A DNA stretch of 64,000 bases from VAZQ01 sp036557705 (GCA_036557705.1 DATBHB010000075.1:1-64000); one strand, 5' to 3'. Shown: positions 8,292-17,458, numbered from the stretch's first letter. The notes: a model not told the origin generated them from the letters alone. Numbers and translations: made by a program.

Positions 8292-8452
8292 GTAGGATGG
8301 GCAAAATCGCGCGCCGAGGTCTTTCCGCCCCCAGAAACGCTGCCGCGATTTTGCCCACGCGGTCGACCCTGTGCGATTGAGGACCGCGTGGGCAAAGGCG
8401 GGAGCCCGGTGTTGCTGGCTTTCAAGGTAAGGGGCCGCTTTGCCCACCCTAC
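8292..8452. repeat. GTAGGGTGGGC-type palindromic repeat, copy 2
   Basis: The ends GTAGGATGGGCAAA and TTTGCCCACCCTAC are inverted; the internal sequence repeats the CAAAATCGCGCG and GCCCACGCGGTC modules found in other copies. It fills most of the convergent gap between the 2Fe-2S gene and the secreted-protein gene. Confidence 0.85.
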
Positions 8453-8475
8453 GATATGGGAGGACTCCTGGCTTA

Positions 8476-9324
8476 CTACTTTGTTTTCGGGAAGTATCTC
8501 GTGTCGGGCGGCTGCTGTCCCTTGGCGGTGGGCATCAGATAGCCGTCGCCGCTGACCAGGTAATATTCCTTGCCGATCGTCACGTAGGTGGTCCCTTCCA
8601 GGCACGATATCCGACTCCAGTTCGGATATTTCTTGGTACCGTGCCGATAGGTCTTGTCGACGGTCCAGGGCCGCGTCAGCGCGTGATCGAAGACCGTTAT
8701 CACGTCGTGGAGAATGTTTGGATTGTTCTTGTCGAGAAAGAATCTTTCCTTGAACGTCGATTCATTGTCGAAATCCATCGGCAGTCCGGATGCATCGTAG
8801 GTGCGAGGTCCCTTGAACGGACCGCGCGTCTCGACTTCGAGGACGTCATAGACGCCGTCGCCGTCCTCATCGAGCCACTGCCCCATTGAAAAGCCCTGAT
8901 AGGTGGGTTCGAGATCGGTCGGCCAGGGGCGCCCATCAGTGAAAACCCGCCGCAGGTCGCTGCCGGCGATATAGGTCGTCTCCGGCGTGATGATGAATTC
9001 GTGCGTTCCCGCCGACATCATCGTCGGCATTCCGGCAGGCAGGCACGAGGCATGCCAGAGGAAAAGGCCCTGACGGCCCAGCGCCAATTCAGCCAGGTTG
9101 TCCGCGTAGATCTTCTTGTACTCGTCCGTCAGCGGCGCTTCCTGACCCTTTCCATAGGGCTTGCTCGGATCGAACCGCAATTGCTGACCCGGCATGCGCG
9201 GAACGATGGTGGTCCACTCGCCTTTCCAGTTCGGGTATTTCTTCTCGTCAGCCTGCACCCCCGTCGCCATGACCAGCAGCAGCGCCACCGATGCGAGCGC
9301 CTCGAACGTACCTCGATAGAACAT
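8476..9324 (-). CDS. Secreted protein of a three-member family in this window, paralogue 1
   Basis: A 282-residue protein with a signal peptide (cleavage near VQA-DE, residue 25). It shares with 29740-30597 and 46944-47792 the order YPxWxGxW, G(Q)EAPLT-EY, C-PAGMP, the TDGR-WP box, the loop DEDGDGVYD (152-160), LEVETR, GPRTYD, DHALTRPW and DGYLMP. The two cysteines (C94, C241) align in all three copies, suggesting a disulfide; the loop resembles a calcium-binding DxDGDGxxD loop. I recognise no named domain. The start is set by AGGGAGA upstream. The next gene upstream on this strand start-side is a Bug receptor, 214 bp away. Function unknown; a periplasmic accessory role in oxidation is only a guess. 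Confidence 0.8.
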   Translation of the reverse strand: MFYRGTFEALASVALLLVMATGVQADEKKYPNWKGEWTTIVPRMPGQQLRFDPSKPYGKGQEAPLTDEYKKIYADNLAELALGRQGLFLWHASCLPAGMPTMMSAGTHEFIITPETTYIAGSDLRRVFTDGRPWPTDLEPTYQGFSMGQWLDEDGDGVYDVLEVETRGPFKGPRTYDASGLPMDFDNESTFKERFFLDKNNPNILHDVITVFDHALTRPWTVDKTYRHGTKKYPNWSRISCLEGTTYVTIGKEYYLVSGDGYLMPTAKGQQPPDTRYFPKTK

Positions 9325-9538
9325 GATGTCGTCTCCCTGACCGCACTCCACGTGGGTTCATTCGCCACGGCCACGATATGACAGCGGACCGCAAAGGGAA
9401 ACGGTAATACGCGCAAGCAACCTGTCCCGGGCCCAGCGCAGCGCGTCCGACTGAGCACAGAACATACGCCCGGTGCGCTGCATACCCGGGACTGCCGAGA
9501 ACGGAGCCTTGGGCGGTCGCACCGCGTCCGGGGTACGT

Positions 9539-10516
9539 TCACTCCGCCTTGATGCCGGCGAACTTGATCACCTTCGCCCATTTCTGGGTTTCGGCGGCAA
9601 TGAACTTCGCGAAATCGCCGGTCGAGCCCCCAAGCACCACGCCCCCCATGTCGGTGAAGGTGGCTTTGAGCTTGGAGTCGGCGAGGCCCGCATTGGTCAC
9701 CTTGTTGAGCTTGTCGACGATTGCGGTGGGCGTATTTCTGGGCGCTCCGAGCCCGGACCACGTGCTCGCCTCGTATCCCGGCACGAACTCGGCCACCGTC
9801 GGCACGTTCGGCAGCGCTTCCAGGCGAGTCGCACTGGTCACCGCCAAGGCGCGCAGCTTGCCCGCCCGAACAAGTTCGATCGTCGGAGGCGTTGGAGCAA
9901 ATGAGACCTGCACCTGTCCGGCAAGCAGGTCAGCCAATGCGGCGGGCTGGCCGCGATACGGGATGTGCATCAGATTTACTCCGGCCTCCATCTTGAACAG
10001 TTCGCCGGCGAGGTGACTCGAGGTTCCATTCCCCGCCGATCCCATATTGACCTTGCCCGGGTTGGCTTTGGCGTAGGCGATGAATTCCGGAATGGTTTTC
10101 GCAGGAAACGCCGGATTGACCACCACCAGGTTCGGAACGTTGTCGATCAACGCGACAGGCGCAATATCGCGCACGAAGTCGTATCCGAGCTTGTCGTAAA
10201 GAGTCTCGTTGATCGCGTTATTCGATCCGGCCAAAAGCAGCGTATAGCCGTCCGGAGCTGCGCGCACGACCGCCTCGGCGCCGATCGTGCCGCCGGCGCC
10301 CGGCCGATTCTCAACAATGACCGGCTGCCCGAGCTGTTCCTGCAGCCAGCGTCCGATTAATCGGGCGATGATGTCGGTGGTGCTGCCGGGCGAAAATCCG
10401 GCGACGATGCGCACCGGCCGGGTCGGATAGGTCTGCGCCCGCGCCAAGCGCGACGACGTCGGAAGCGCGGCAGCTGCGGCGGCAAGATGCAATAGGTCAC
10501 GGCGGCGAAGGTTCAT
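9539..10516 (-). CDS. Bug-family tripartite tricarboxylate transporter substrate-binding protein
   Basis: A 325-residue periplasmic receptor. The N-terminus MNLRRRDLLHLAAAAAALP carries a twin-arginine-like or Sec signal peptide ending near ARA-QTYP. Family landmarks: YPTRPVRIVAGFSPGS, NRPGAGG, APDGYTLLL, GYDFVRDI, HIPYRG, LLAGQVQVSFAP, and LRALAVTSATR...LPNVPTVAEF. Bug proteins bind small carboxylic or aromatic acids, but no TctA/TctB membrane genes are nearby, as is common for the expanded Bug family. The start at 10516 follows ATCAGGAGCTCGCG. Ligand unknown; the flanking amidase may hint at an amide-derived acid. Confidence 0.92.
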   Translation of the reverse strand: MNLRRRDLLHLAAAAAALPTSSRLARAQTYPTRPVRIVAGFSPGSTTDIIARLIGRWLQEQLGQPVIVENRPGAGGTIGAEAVVRAAPDGYTLLLAGSNNAINETLYDKLGYDFVRDIAPVALIDNVPNLVVVNPAFPAKTIPEFIAYAKANPGKVNMGSAGNGTSSHLAGELFKMEAGVNLMHIPYRGQPAALADLLAGQVQVSFAPTPPTIELVRAGKLRALAVTSATRLEALPNVPTVAEFVPGYEASTWSGLGAPRNTPTAIVDKLNKVTNAGLADSKLKATFTDMGGVVLGGSTGDFAKFIAAETQKWAKVIKFAGIKAE

Positions 10517-10616
10517 CGCGAGCTCCTGATGTCCGTAGCCCCCATTTTGAGCACGGGCACAGCCCGTGCGCAAATCCGCAACCGCGCCACCTCTCCCCGA
10601 AGGGGACAGGGATGCG

Positions 10617-10691
10617 CTAGTGTCCCGATTCCGAAGTTCGCTTCATTGTGCGGCACCCTCGTTTGCGAACTTCGGCATCGAAGAGCACTAG
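10617..10691. repeat. Long interrupted inverted repeat upstream of the amidase gene
   Basis: CTAGTG (10617-10622) and CCGAAGTTCGC pair with GCGAACTTCGG and CACTAG (10686-10691). It lies 30 bp upstream of the amidase start and between two divergent genes, so it could be an operator, a transcription-blocking hairpin or a small mobile repeat. Confidence 0.6.
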
Positions 10692-10721
10692 CAACCTATT
10701 GATCTAGTGTGGAGAGCAGCC

Positions 10722-12674
10722 ATGTTGAGAAAGCACCCAACTACAATCGTATTCCTGCTGATTCTTGCAGCGGTTCTTTGCCGCCCAGTTCAGGCGCAAA
10801 CTGCACCGAATAAATTCGAAATCGTCGAGGCAACGATCTCGGATATTCAGAACGCCATCAAGGCAAGACAGCTCACCGCAACCGAGCTGGTGAATACCTA
10901 TCTCGGGCGTATCAAAGCATACAACGGAACATGTGTTGAGGAGCCGCAGGGAATTCTCGGTCCGGTGTCGCCGATTCCCCATGCTGGAAACATCAATGCC
11001 CTGACAACGCTCAATCTGCGCCCGGCCGCGCGCAAGAAATGGGGCTTCGACGATCGCAAGGCCCGGAGCATGACGGATGCGCGTGATGAGGACGCGAACA
11101 TGCCCGACGCGCTCGAAGTCGCGGCCTCCCTCGATGCGCAGTTCGCCAGGACCGGACAATTGAGCGGGCCGCTGCACGGGGTTGTGTTGAGCGTCAAGGA
11201 CATGATCGACACCTTCGACATGCGCACCACCAGCGGCGCCGACGCTGATTACGCCAACGATCGTCCGCCGCGTGACGCGACGCTGGTCAAGCGGCTGCGC
11301 GATGCCGGTGCCATTATCCTGGCCAAGGCCAATCTGGGCGAATACGCCTCAGGCAGCCGCAGCGCCTTCGGCGGGACGATTTGCAATCCCTACGACACGG
11401 CACGCGATCCGGGTGGTTCCAGCGGCGGCTCCGCCGCCTCCGTCGCGGCCAATCTCGTCACCTGCGCCATCTCGGAAGAAGGTGGCCCCTCAATCCGAAT
11501 GCCGTCGCGATTGAACAACGGCGTTGGAATGTCGCAATCGCAAGGGCTGGTCAGCCGCGACGGCATGATCGGAGGCGGTGGGCTCAACGACCGCAACGGT
11601 GCCGCCTGCCGGACCGTCGAAGACGTCGCCCGGGTGCTGGAGGTGATTGCCGGCTATGACCCCGCCGACGATCTCACGGTCTACAGCATCGGACGCATTC
11701 CGCAGGAGGGCTATGCACATTTTACCAGAGAAAACCGGCTCGACGGGCTGCGGATCGGAGTCGTGCGCGAGTTCATGAACAAGCGGCTGTTCACGCAGGC
11801 CGATTACGAGTCGATCGACATCATCGACAAGGCCATCGAGGACCTGCACAAGCTTGGGGCCACCATTGTCGACCCGGGAGCCGAAGGAGCGCTGTTCCAG
11901 GACTGCATCGATCAGCACATTCCGCGCAATCTCAATGCGACCTTCACCAAACAGTTTCCAACACTGTTTCCGGAGGGTGCCGACCAGGTAACGACACTGG
12001 TAGATCTCTACGCGGACCCGTCGCACGTTCCGCGCAAACTGACGATCCGAGACTTCGGCAAAACCGGACAGGCTCTGGGCGAGAGCAAGTATTATTTCGA
12101 CCGCTATCTGCGCAAGCGCGGAGACGCCAACATCAGGAATCTCACCGACTTGATCAACAAGTCGCGTTATTACAAGGACACATTCGGCAGGGATACCCGG
12201 TTTCGCGACGTGCGCGCAGTCTTGATGGAAGCCGACAAGGCGAAGACGCTCGATTTGCGCGACCGGGACGCGAGCCGGCTGGCGATCCAGCAGACGGTGA
12301 TGGGGTGCATGGCGTCGCTCAAGCTCGATGCCGTGACTTATCCGACCGGGAACATTCCCGCCGCGCTCATCAAGGCGCCGGTCGAGCCGGATATCAACGG
12401 CCGGTCGCATCAGGCCTGGACCTTGCTTGGCACGATGGGATTCCCGGCGATCACGGTTCCGGCCGGATTTACCAGCGAGGTCTTCGACCGCGTGCGCGAT
12501 GCCGGCGCGCCGGGAGGAACGCGTTTGGTCGGACCCGTGCCGGCGAGACTTCCGGTCGGCATCGACTTCCTGGGGATGCCGTTCGGTGAGCCGATGCTGT
12601 TCCGCATCGCATCGGCCTACGAGCGCGCGACGCATCATCGCACGCCGCCCCCCGAATTCGGGCCGGTGAAGTAA
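10722..12674 (+). CDS. Exported amidase-signature family hydrolase
   Basis: A 650-residue protein with a Sec signal peptide (FLLILAAVLCRPVQA-QTA). Amidase-signature landmarks are present: the catalytic lysine in GVVLSVKDMIDT, the Gly/Ser-rich box GGSSGGSAASVAANL containing the cis-serine, and the nucleophile region EEGGPSIRMPS. Such enzymes hydrolyse amide bonds of small molecules; this one should act in the periplasm. It is longer than typical (~450-500 residues), with an insertion of about 60 residues between the N-terminal helix region and the lysine box and another in the middle. ATG 10722 is preferred because GGAG precedes it at 7-nt spacing; an in-frame GTG lies 15 bp upstream. Confidence 0.88.
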   Translation: MLRKHPTTIVFLLILAAVLCRPVQAQTAPNKFEIVEATISDIQNAIKARQLTATELVNTYLGRIKAYNGTCVEEPQGILGPVSPIPHAGNINALTTLNLRPAARKKWGFDDRKARSMTDARDEDANMPDALEVAASLDAQFARTGQLSGPLHGVVLSVKDMIDTFDMRTTSGADADYANDRPPRDATLVKRLRDAGAIILAKANLGEYASGSRSAFGGTICNPYDTARDPGGSSGGSAASVAANLVTCAISEEGGPSIRMPSRLNNGVGMSQSQGLVSRDGMIGGGGLNDRNGAACRTVEDVARVLEVIAGYDPADDLTVYSIGRIPQEGYAHFTRENRLDGLRIGVVREFMNKRLFTQADYESIDIIDKAIEDLHKLGATIVDPGAEGALFQDCIDQHIPRNLNATFTKQFPTLFPEGADQVTTLVDLYADPSHVPRKLTIRDFGKTGQALGESKYYFDRYLRKRGDANIRNLTDLINKSRYYKDTFGRDTRFRDVRAVLMEADKAKTLDLRDRDASRLAIQQTVMGCMASLKLDAVTYPTGNIPAALIKAPVEPDINGRSHQAWTLLGTMGFPAITVPAGFTSEVFDRVRDAGAPGGTRLVGPVPARLPVGIDFLGMPFGEPMLFRIASAYERATHHRTPPPEFGPVK

Positions 12675-12685
12675 GCGTCGCAATC

Positions 12686-12823
12686 GTAGCCCGGATTGGA
12701 GGCTTGCGCTTGAGCGCAAGCTCCAATCCGGGACCAACCTCGCGTGGGGTCCCGGATTTGCGCGATCGCGCACAGTCGGAATCCCACGTGCCGCAGAGCA
12801 AACGATCGCGCAATCCGGGCTAC
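12686..12823. repeat. GTAGCCCGGATT palindromic repeat cluster, copy 1
   Basis: Inverted ends GTAGCCCGGATT and AATCCGGGCTAC enclose further CCGGATT/AATCCGGG half-sites. The right end contains the TAG stop (12820-12822, minus strand) of the molybdopterin subunit gene. It occupies the convergent gap after the amidase. Confidence 0.85.
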
Positions 12824-15084
12824 AACAGCGCCGCCTTTACTCGCTCGGCTGTGAACGGTGCCCGGCGCATGCGCACGCCGGTGGCGTCGAAAATTGCGTT
12901 GCCAACGGCGGCGGCAAGCGAGCGCATCGCCGCCTCGCCCGCGCCGCTGGCCTCAACATCGGGGCGGTTGATGAGCACGCAGTCGATCGTCTCCGGCGCC
13001 TCGACGATGTCGAGGATCGGGTAGCTCTGCCAGTCGATGCTGACCACGTTATCGGCGTCGAACTTCACCTCTTCCAACAGCGTGCGGCTCAGGCCCTGCA
13101 CCACGTTGCCTTCGATTACGCGTTTGAGGCCGTCAGGATTGATGATGAGCCCAGAGTCCTGGGCGACCGTGAACTTGCGCGCCCACACCCTGCCGGTGGA
13201 ACGGTCGATTTCGACCTCAGCGACGAGCGCCGCTCGCGTCCCGTCGCGATACGCATAAGAAATCCCGCGGCCACTCAGTTTCCGGCCAGTCTGGCCGCGG
13301 CGCGGCGACGGCCGCGGCTGCCAGCCCGATGCTTCGGCGGCCGCTTTCACTACCGCCGCATCGCGCGGCTCCCTGATATGGCGCAGCCGGAATTCGACCG
13401 GATCGATGCCGAGTGCCGCGGCCACTTCGTCGACGAAGCATTCGCTGCCGAAATGGACCATTCCGGGATCGCGCATATGCGCGGTGCGCAGCGGGGAAGC
13501 GCGATCGAGCATCGGCGGGATGGTTTCCCAGGCAAGCCGCTTGTTCGGGAATGCATAAGAATCGCCCGGCACCCTCGACATGTCGGTCGGTTGGAGCGAG
13601 ACGCCGAGGAGCTGGCCGGCAAGGGTATCGCGCGGCTTGCTTTCGTTGGAATAGACTTCGAGCACAGAGAAGCCTTTGGTGATGAACTCGTACCCCGCCA
13701 CATTGCCGGACGCGTCGATCGCCGCGCGGGCGCGCTGCACATAGGCCGGAGCTTTCGGGTCCCATCCGGTGGCGTCGGCTCGCATGTATTGCAGGCGGAC
13801 CGGCCGCCCGGCATGTTTGGCGAGCACGGCCGCATCCATCGCGGCATCGCCGGCATCGTTGCGCCCGTAAGCGCCGGCGCCCGGTTTCCAGATGCCGCGC
13901 ACTTTGTCGGGCGGCAGGCCGAGAATGGCTGCAACCCCATCGCGTGCGTAGTGCGATTTCGCCGAGCCCGTCCACAGTGTCGCCTTGCCGTCCTTGATCT
14001 CGACCACGGCGCAGGCCGGCCCCATGCTGGCGTGCGACTGGAATGGCCATTCGTATTCCGCCGCGATCACGCGGGCAGCGTTCCTGAATGCCTCGTCGAC
14101 CTTGGGACCATCGTCGTGCTCGGCGACACGCTTGCGCACCGGAGCGTTGCGGATGTGATCGTAAAGGATGGCTTGCTCGACAAACGGCGGCTTGGCGTCG
14201 GACCATTTGATCGTGAGCTTCTGTGCCGCCTTGACGGCATCCCATTCCTTGTCGGCAACGACTCCGATGAAGTCCTTTTCCCGGACCACTTTGACCCCGG
14301 GAATATCTCTGATCGAGCTTTCATCGACGGAAATTGGCACCGCGCCGGCAACCGGCGGGCGGATCACCCGCCCGTGCACCATGCCCGGCAGCTTCACATC
14401 GGTAACGAAATCCTCGCTGGCGTAGACTTTGGGCGCGATGTCCCGGCGCGGGATTGACTGGCCCACGACCCGGTAGTCCTTGGGCAGCTTGGGTTTCGCC
14501 TTGCCCGGCGCGTAGAGCTCGTTGCCGATCCGCTTGTTCCAGTCGAGCTTGATGTTGAAATAGCGCCCGCCGATCAGCTCGGCATACGCCACCTTGCTGC
14601 GTCCATCGCTGATGATGCCGTCGCGCACAGTGAGCGTCTCGGGCGGCACATTGAGTCTTGCCGCCGCCATCTCGATGAGCACGCGGCGCGCTTCCGCCGC
14701 CGCCACGCGCAGCTGCCTGCCGGCGGACTGAATGCCGCTTTGTCGCGACGCCCCGCCCTGGTTCACGGTCGTTGCGGTGTCGCCCATCACCACCTCGACG
14801 CGAGCAAACGGCACGTCGAGTTCTTCGGCGACGATCTGGCCGATGGCGGCAAACACGCCCTGCGCCGTGTCGGTCTTGCCGTAATAGGCCGAAACGCCGC
14901 CTCCGGAATCGATTGCGACATAAGAGGAGAGCTCGTCGGGCAGGAGCGGCGGCTTGATGCTCTGCGCTTGCGCGACATCGACGGCGAGCACCGCGTCAAG
15001 GCCGAGCGGAGTACCGACCGAGACCACAAGGGCGCCGCCGGTCTTGAGAAGGGCGCGACGGGAGAACGTCGAAGCATTTTCCAT
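12820..15084 (-). CDS. Molybdopterin-binding large subunit, isoquinoline 1-oxidoreductase beta-type (xanthine dehydrogenase family)
   Basis: A 754-residue protein with a Tat signal (STFSRRALLKTGGALVVS), showing export as a folded cofactor protein. Landmarks of the IorB/aldehyde oxidoreductase family: the duplicated substrate/cofactor domains, YEWPFQSHASMGPACAVV, LPPDKVRG, AYGRNDAGDAAMDAA, and near the C-terminus EASGAGEAAMRSL, which holds the likely catalytic glutamate. The start at 15084 follows AGGGAGG. It lacks its own FeS subunit alongside; the cytochrome/2Fe-2S pair at 6470-8283 is the obvious candidate partner but is 4.5 kb away in opposite orientation. The TAG stop is contributed by a repeat. 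Confidence 0.9.
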   Translation of the reverse strand: MENASTFSRRALLKTGGALVVSVGTPLGLDAVLAVDVAQAQSIKPPLLPDELSSYVAIDSGGGVSAYYGKTDTAQGVFAAIGQIVAEELDVPFARVEVVMGDTATTVNQGGASRQSGIQSAGRQLRVAAAEARRVLIEMAAARLNVPPETLTVRDGIISDGRSKVAYAELIGGRYFNIKLDWNKRIGNELYAPGKAKPKLPKDYRVVGQSIPRRDIAPKVYASEDFVTDVKLPGMVHGRVIRPPVAGAVPISVDESSIRDIPGVKVVREKDFIGVVADKEWDAVKAAQKLTIKWSDAKPPFVEQAILYDHIRNAPVRKRVAEHDDGPKVDEAFRNAARVIAAEYEWPFQSHASMGPACAVVEIKDGKATLWTGSAKSHYARDGVAAILGLPPDKVRGIWKPGAGAYGRNDAGDAAMDAAVLAKHAGRPVRLQYMRADATGWDPKAPAYVQRARAAIDASGNVAGYEFITKGFSVLEVYSNESKPRDTLAGQLLGVSLQPTDMSRVPGDSYAFPNKRLAWETIPPMLDRASPLRTAHMRDPGMVHFGSECFVDEVAAALGIDPVEFRLRHIREPRDAAVVKAAAEASGWQPRPSPRRGQTGRKLSGRGISYAYRDGTRAALVAEVEIDRSTGRVWARKFTVAQDSGLIINPDGLKRVIEGNVVQGLSRTLLEEVKFDADNVVSIDWQSYPILDIVEAPETIDCVLINRPDVEASGAGEAAMRSLAAAVGNAIFDATGVRMRRAPFTAERVKAALL

Positions 15085-15392
15085 CTTGATCTGCCTCCCT
15101 GGATGCATCGGCACAGCTCGCCGAGCGCAAGCGGCTGTCCGTGAGCCGAGCGGGCGGGCGGATCAATCCGCGCGCACGGCTTAATGGATTTTTGATTGGA
15201 AACCGCATCGGGCAAGAATGCAAGACGGTGAACGCGTGGGCAAATCGCGTGGGCCGCCGCGCGCTTGGAACGAGGCCGGTCGGAAAGCTGGCGCATGACC
15301 GCTGCCTTGCGGTAGCATCGCGAGCTATCCAAAAGTCAGGTTCGCAGGGCGCGGACGCATCAAAACTCGACCATTAACAAGGAGGAATCGCC
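15085..15392. other. Divergent intergenic region (308 bp), no gene seen
   Basis: It separates the divergently transcribed molybdopterin subunit and the isochorismatase-like gene and must hold both promoters. I see Shine-Dalgarno sequences at each end (AGGGAGG on the minus strand; AAGGAGG at about 15380 on the plus strand) and a CGTGGGCAAATCGCGTGGGC remnant of the GTGGGC repeat family near 15236, but no convincing coding frame or terminator. Confidence 0.5.
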
Positions 15393-16049
15393 ATGAGGAA
15401 TTTCACGACCCTCTCCTGCGCGGCTGCGGTTGCCGCTGTCGCGGCGCTTAGCGCGATGCCGTCACGGGGAAACGACATCACCGCGGAATGGACGAGCGTG
15501 AAGCCTCCTCCGGCCCCCCAGCTCAAGCCCGTAACCGTCGACCCGAAGACCACCGCGCTCCTTGTCCTCGATCTGATGAAGGGCAACTGCGGCGCACGTC
15601 CTCGTTGTGTGGCGACGGTGCCCAATGTGAAAAAGCTCATCGACGAGGCGCGCGCCCATGACATGATGATTGCCTACACGCTGGTGGGCGCGGATCCGAC
15701 GCCGGCCGGCATGGTGGATCAGAGCCTTATTCCCCACACGAACGATTACCGCATCGAGCGTTCCGGCGGCGCCGACAAGTTTGTGCGCTCGACCCTCGAT
15801 CAAGGGCTCAAGCAGAGAGGGATCAAAACCGTGATCGTCACCGGCACGTCGGCGCAGGGCGCCGTGGCCGGTACCGCTAATGGCGCGGCGCAGCGCGGCT
15901 ACAAGGCGATCGTACCGGTCGATGGAATGTCGGCGGAGGACCCCTATAACGAGCAATACGCAGCCTGGCACATCTATAAGGGCGGCCCCGCCCGCCTGGT
16001 GGACAATGCCACGCTGACCCGCAGCGACCTGATCAAATTCGGGAACTGA
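15393..16049 (+). CDS. Exported isochorismatase-fold protein lacking the catalytic cysteine
   Basis: A 218-residue protein with a Sec signal peptide (cleavage near MPSRG-ND). The fold is the cysteine-hydrolase/isochorismatase type: TTALLVLDLM gives the acidic residue D60, GGADKFVRSTL gives K129, and the turn VIVTGTSAQGAVAGT corresponds to the usual TGxxTxxCV nucleophile loop. In that loop the Cys position is A157, so classical Cys-Lys-Asp chemistry is not possible. I recall related exported alphaproteobacterial proteins with the same change, so it may be a subfamily with another activity. Its 3' end overlaps the convergent Crp/Fnr gene by 17 bp. A strong AAGGAGG precedes the start. Confidence 0.8.
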   Translation: MRNFTTLSCAAAVAAVAALSAMPSRGNDITAEWTSVKPPPAPQLKPVTVDPKTTALLVLDLMKGNCGARPRCVATVPNVKKLIDEARAHDMMIAYTLVGADPTPAGMVDQSLIPHTNDYRIERSGGADKFVRSTLDQGLKQRGIKTVIVTGTSAQGAVAGTANGAAQRGYKAIVPVDGMSAEDPYNEQYAAWHIYKGGPARLVDNATLTRSDLIKFGN

Positions 16050-16815
16050 ACGCGATCTGGCTCTCGACCCGTTGTGCCGAATCGTTCGTCCTGAGCAGCT
16101 CGCAAGGCCAGTGGCTGTGGTCGAGCACGGAGTAACACTCGCACGCAGCCGATTGGAGCGCGGCGCGATCGCGGATGGCGATCTTGCCGCGGCCGCAGCT
16201 GATCGTGCCCTTCCACTGGAGCTGCTGCGCAATCAGGTTCGCCGTGGTCCGCCGGATGCCGAGTGCCTCGGCAATCGCCTCCTGGGTCACGCGAACGATA
16301 TCGAGGCCGAGAGCATCGCTGGTTCGCAAGAGCCACCGACAGAAGCGGGCGTCCGCGCTGTGCACCGCGTTGCACAGCGCCGCTCGTTGCGATTGCAGCA
16401 ACAGCCAAGCCTTGCACACGGCCGCCACTTGCTCGAGTTCCTCGATTTCGGCTGCTGCCGCCGCAAACGCCGTAGCCGTTATCGTAGCGAAGCGGCCGGG
16501 CGCCTGGACCACCGCCTGGGTCCACACCGGCATGGTGCCGGCAGCTTCATGAAAACCGGCCGCGCCCTCCGGCCCGATGGTTGCAACGTCTATTCCGTGG
16601 CCGTCCCGGGTCGGTACGCGCACCGAGATTATTCCGGAAATCGGAAAAAAGATCCGACCGCCATCGCTATCCACGTCCCAGAGCAGGATCCCTTCCCGGA
16701 TCTCGGTTTCCTGCAAATGCCTGCCAAGCAGCCGCGCTGCGTCAGCCGAAAGCGCGGCCAGCAGCGAATTGCGCCGGGAATATTGCTCCCGGGAAGCGTT
16801 CGACAGCAGCGTCAT
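16033..16815 (-). CDS. Crp/Fnr-family transcriptional regulator
   Basis: A 260-residue protein with an N-terminal cyclic-nucleotide-binding-like beta-roll (RIFFPISGIISVRV...IDVATIGPEGAAGFHEA) and a C-terminal winged helix with VTQEAIAEALGIRRTTANLIAQQL as the recognition region. No N-terminal cysteine cluster for an Fnr-type FeS centre is evident. The type with SREQYSRRNSLLAALSADAARLL is widespread in Bradyrhizobium relatives. It probably regulates stress or respiratory genes, possibly the adjacent oxidase operon, but no binding site was identified. The start at 16815 follows GGCGGGAGAAA; the upstream extension to 16905 is unlikely. Confidence 0.85.
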   Translation of the reverse strand: MTLLSNASREQYSRRNSLLAALSADAARLLGRHLQETEIREGILLWDVDSDGGRIFFPISGIISVRVPTRDGHGIDVATIGPEGAAGFHEAAGTMPVWTQAVVQAPGRFATITATAFAAAAAEIEELEQVAAVCKAWLLLQSQRAALCNAVHSADARFCRWLLRTSDALGLDIVRVTQEAIAEALGIRRTTANLIAQQLQWKGTISCGRGKIAIRDRAALQSAACECYSVLDHSHWPCELLRTNDSAQRVESQIAFSSRI

Positions 16816-16990
16816 CCCGTTTCTCCCGCCTTCAGAGTCGGAAATGCCCTTGTCGTCGCCCGTCCCCGACGCAACCGAACGCAACAAGCGCCCTTCGTTA
16901 AACAATTTGGCAGAAACTCGACATCATAAGTCAGCGGAGGTTCCTACGGTTCCCGCGCTGCGCTGCACAGACCTGTGATTGCGGCAGCTC

Positions 16991-17389
16991 CTATCGGAGC
17001 GCCCTTCCGTTGACCGCCGCGAGATGAAGCGTGCCTTCCGCGCGGGCAATGGTTGCCCTGACCTCGAGCAGTGTAAGCCGCAGCGCGTGGATTGTTTCGG
17101 CAAACGCGGCGGAACTGGCGCAAAGGTGATCGAGAGAGGAGCGCAATTCGGGAGTCAAATGCGACATCGAATCGTCGATTGTCGCGAAAAGGAGCTCCGA
17201 GCATGTACGGTCGCTGCTGTCGCGGACATCAAGACGCCAAGCTCGCGTCGAAGCTTCGCGATTGGCCATGAGTTCCCGCGCGACAAGCTCGGCATGACGC
17301 TTCGCAGCCGAGTGGTTGGCGAGGTCGGTCCCGTCGCGATCAAAGACCGTACCGTCTCTGGTTTTCAGATTGAAGAAATATCTCGGCAT
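16991..17389 (-). CDS. DUF6894 family protein
   Basis: A 132-residue protein starting MPRYFFNLKTRDGTVFDRDGTDLAN, the hallmark N-terminus of DUF6894, followed by AAKRHAELVARELMA. A C-terminal extension of about 65 residues is alpha-helical and not part of the family core. Function unknown. It lies 69 bp downstream of the oxidase operon in the same orientation and could be its last gene. A shorter member of the same family is at 33311-33541. Confidence 0.8.
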   Translation of the reverse strand: MPRYFFNLKTRDGTVFDRDGTDLANHSAAKRHAELVARELMANREASTRAWRLDVRDSSDRTCSELLFATIDDSMSHLTPELRSSLDHLCASSAAFAETIHALRLTLLEVRATIARAEGTLHLAAVNGRALR

Positions 17390-17458
17390 CGCACGTTGTG
17401 TCTGATTGCTGACTATTGTGCTCTATTACCTTTTGCCGCATTGGCTGCTTATCGGACC

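Noticed and set aside
8292..8452. CRISPR-like spacing of repeats
   Set aside because: The dispersed palindromes are single copies spread over tens of kilobases with variable interiors; there is no regular direct-repeat/spacer array and no cas gene.
11490..12773. Minus-strand frame of 427 codons opposite the amidase
   Set aside because: Antisense shadow; His/Arg/Asp-rich translation without domains.
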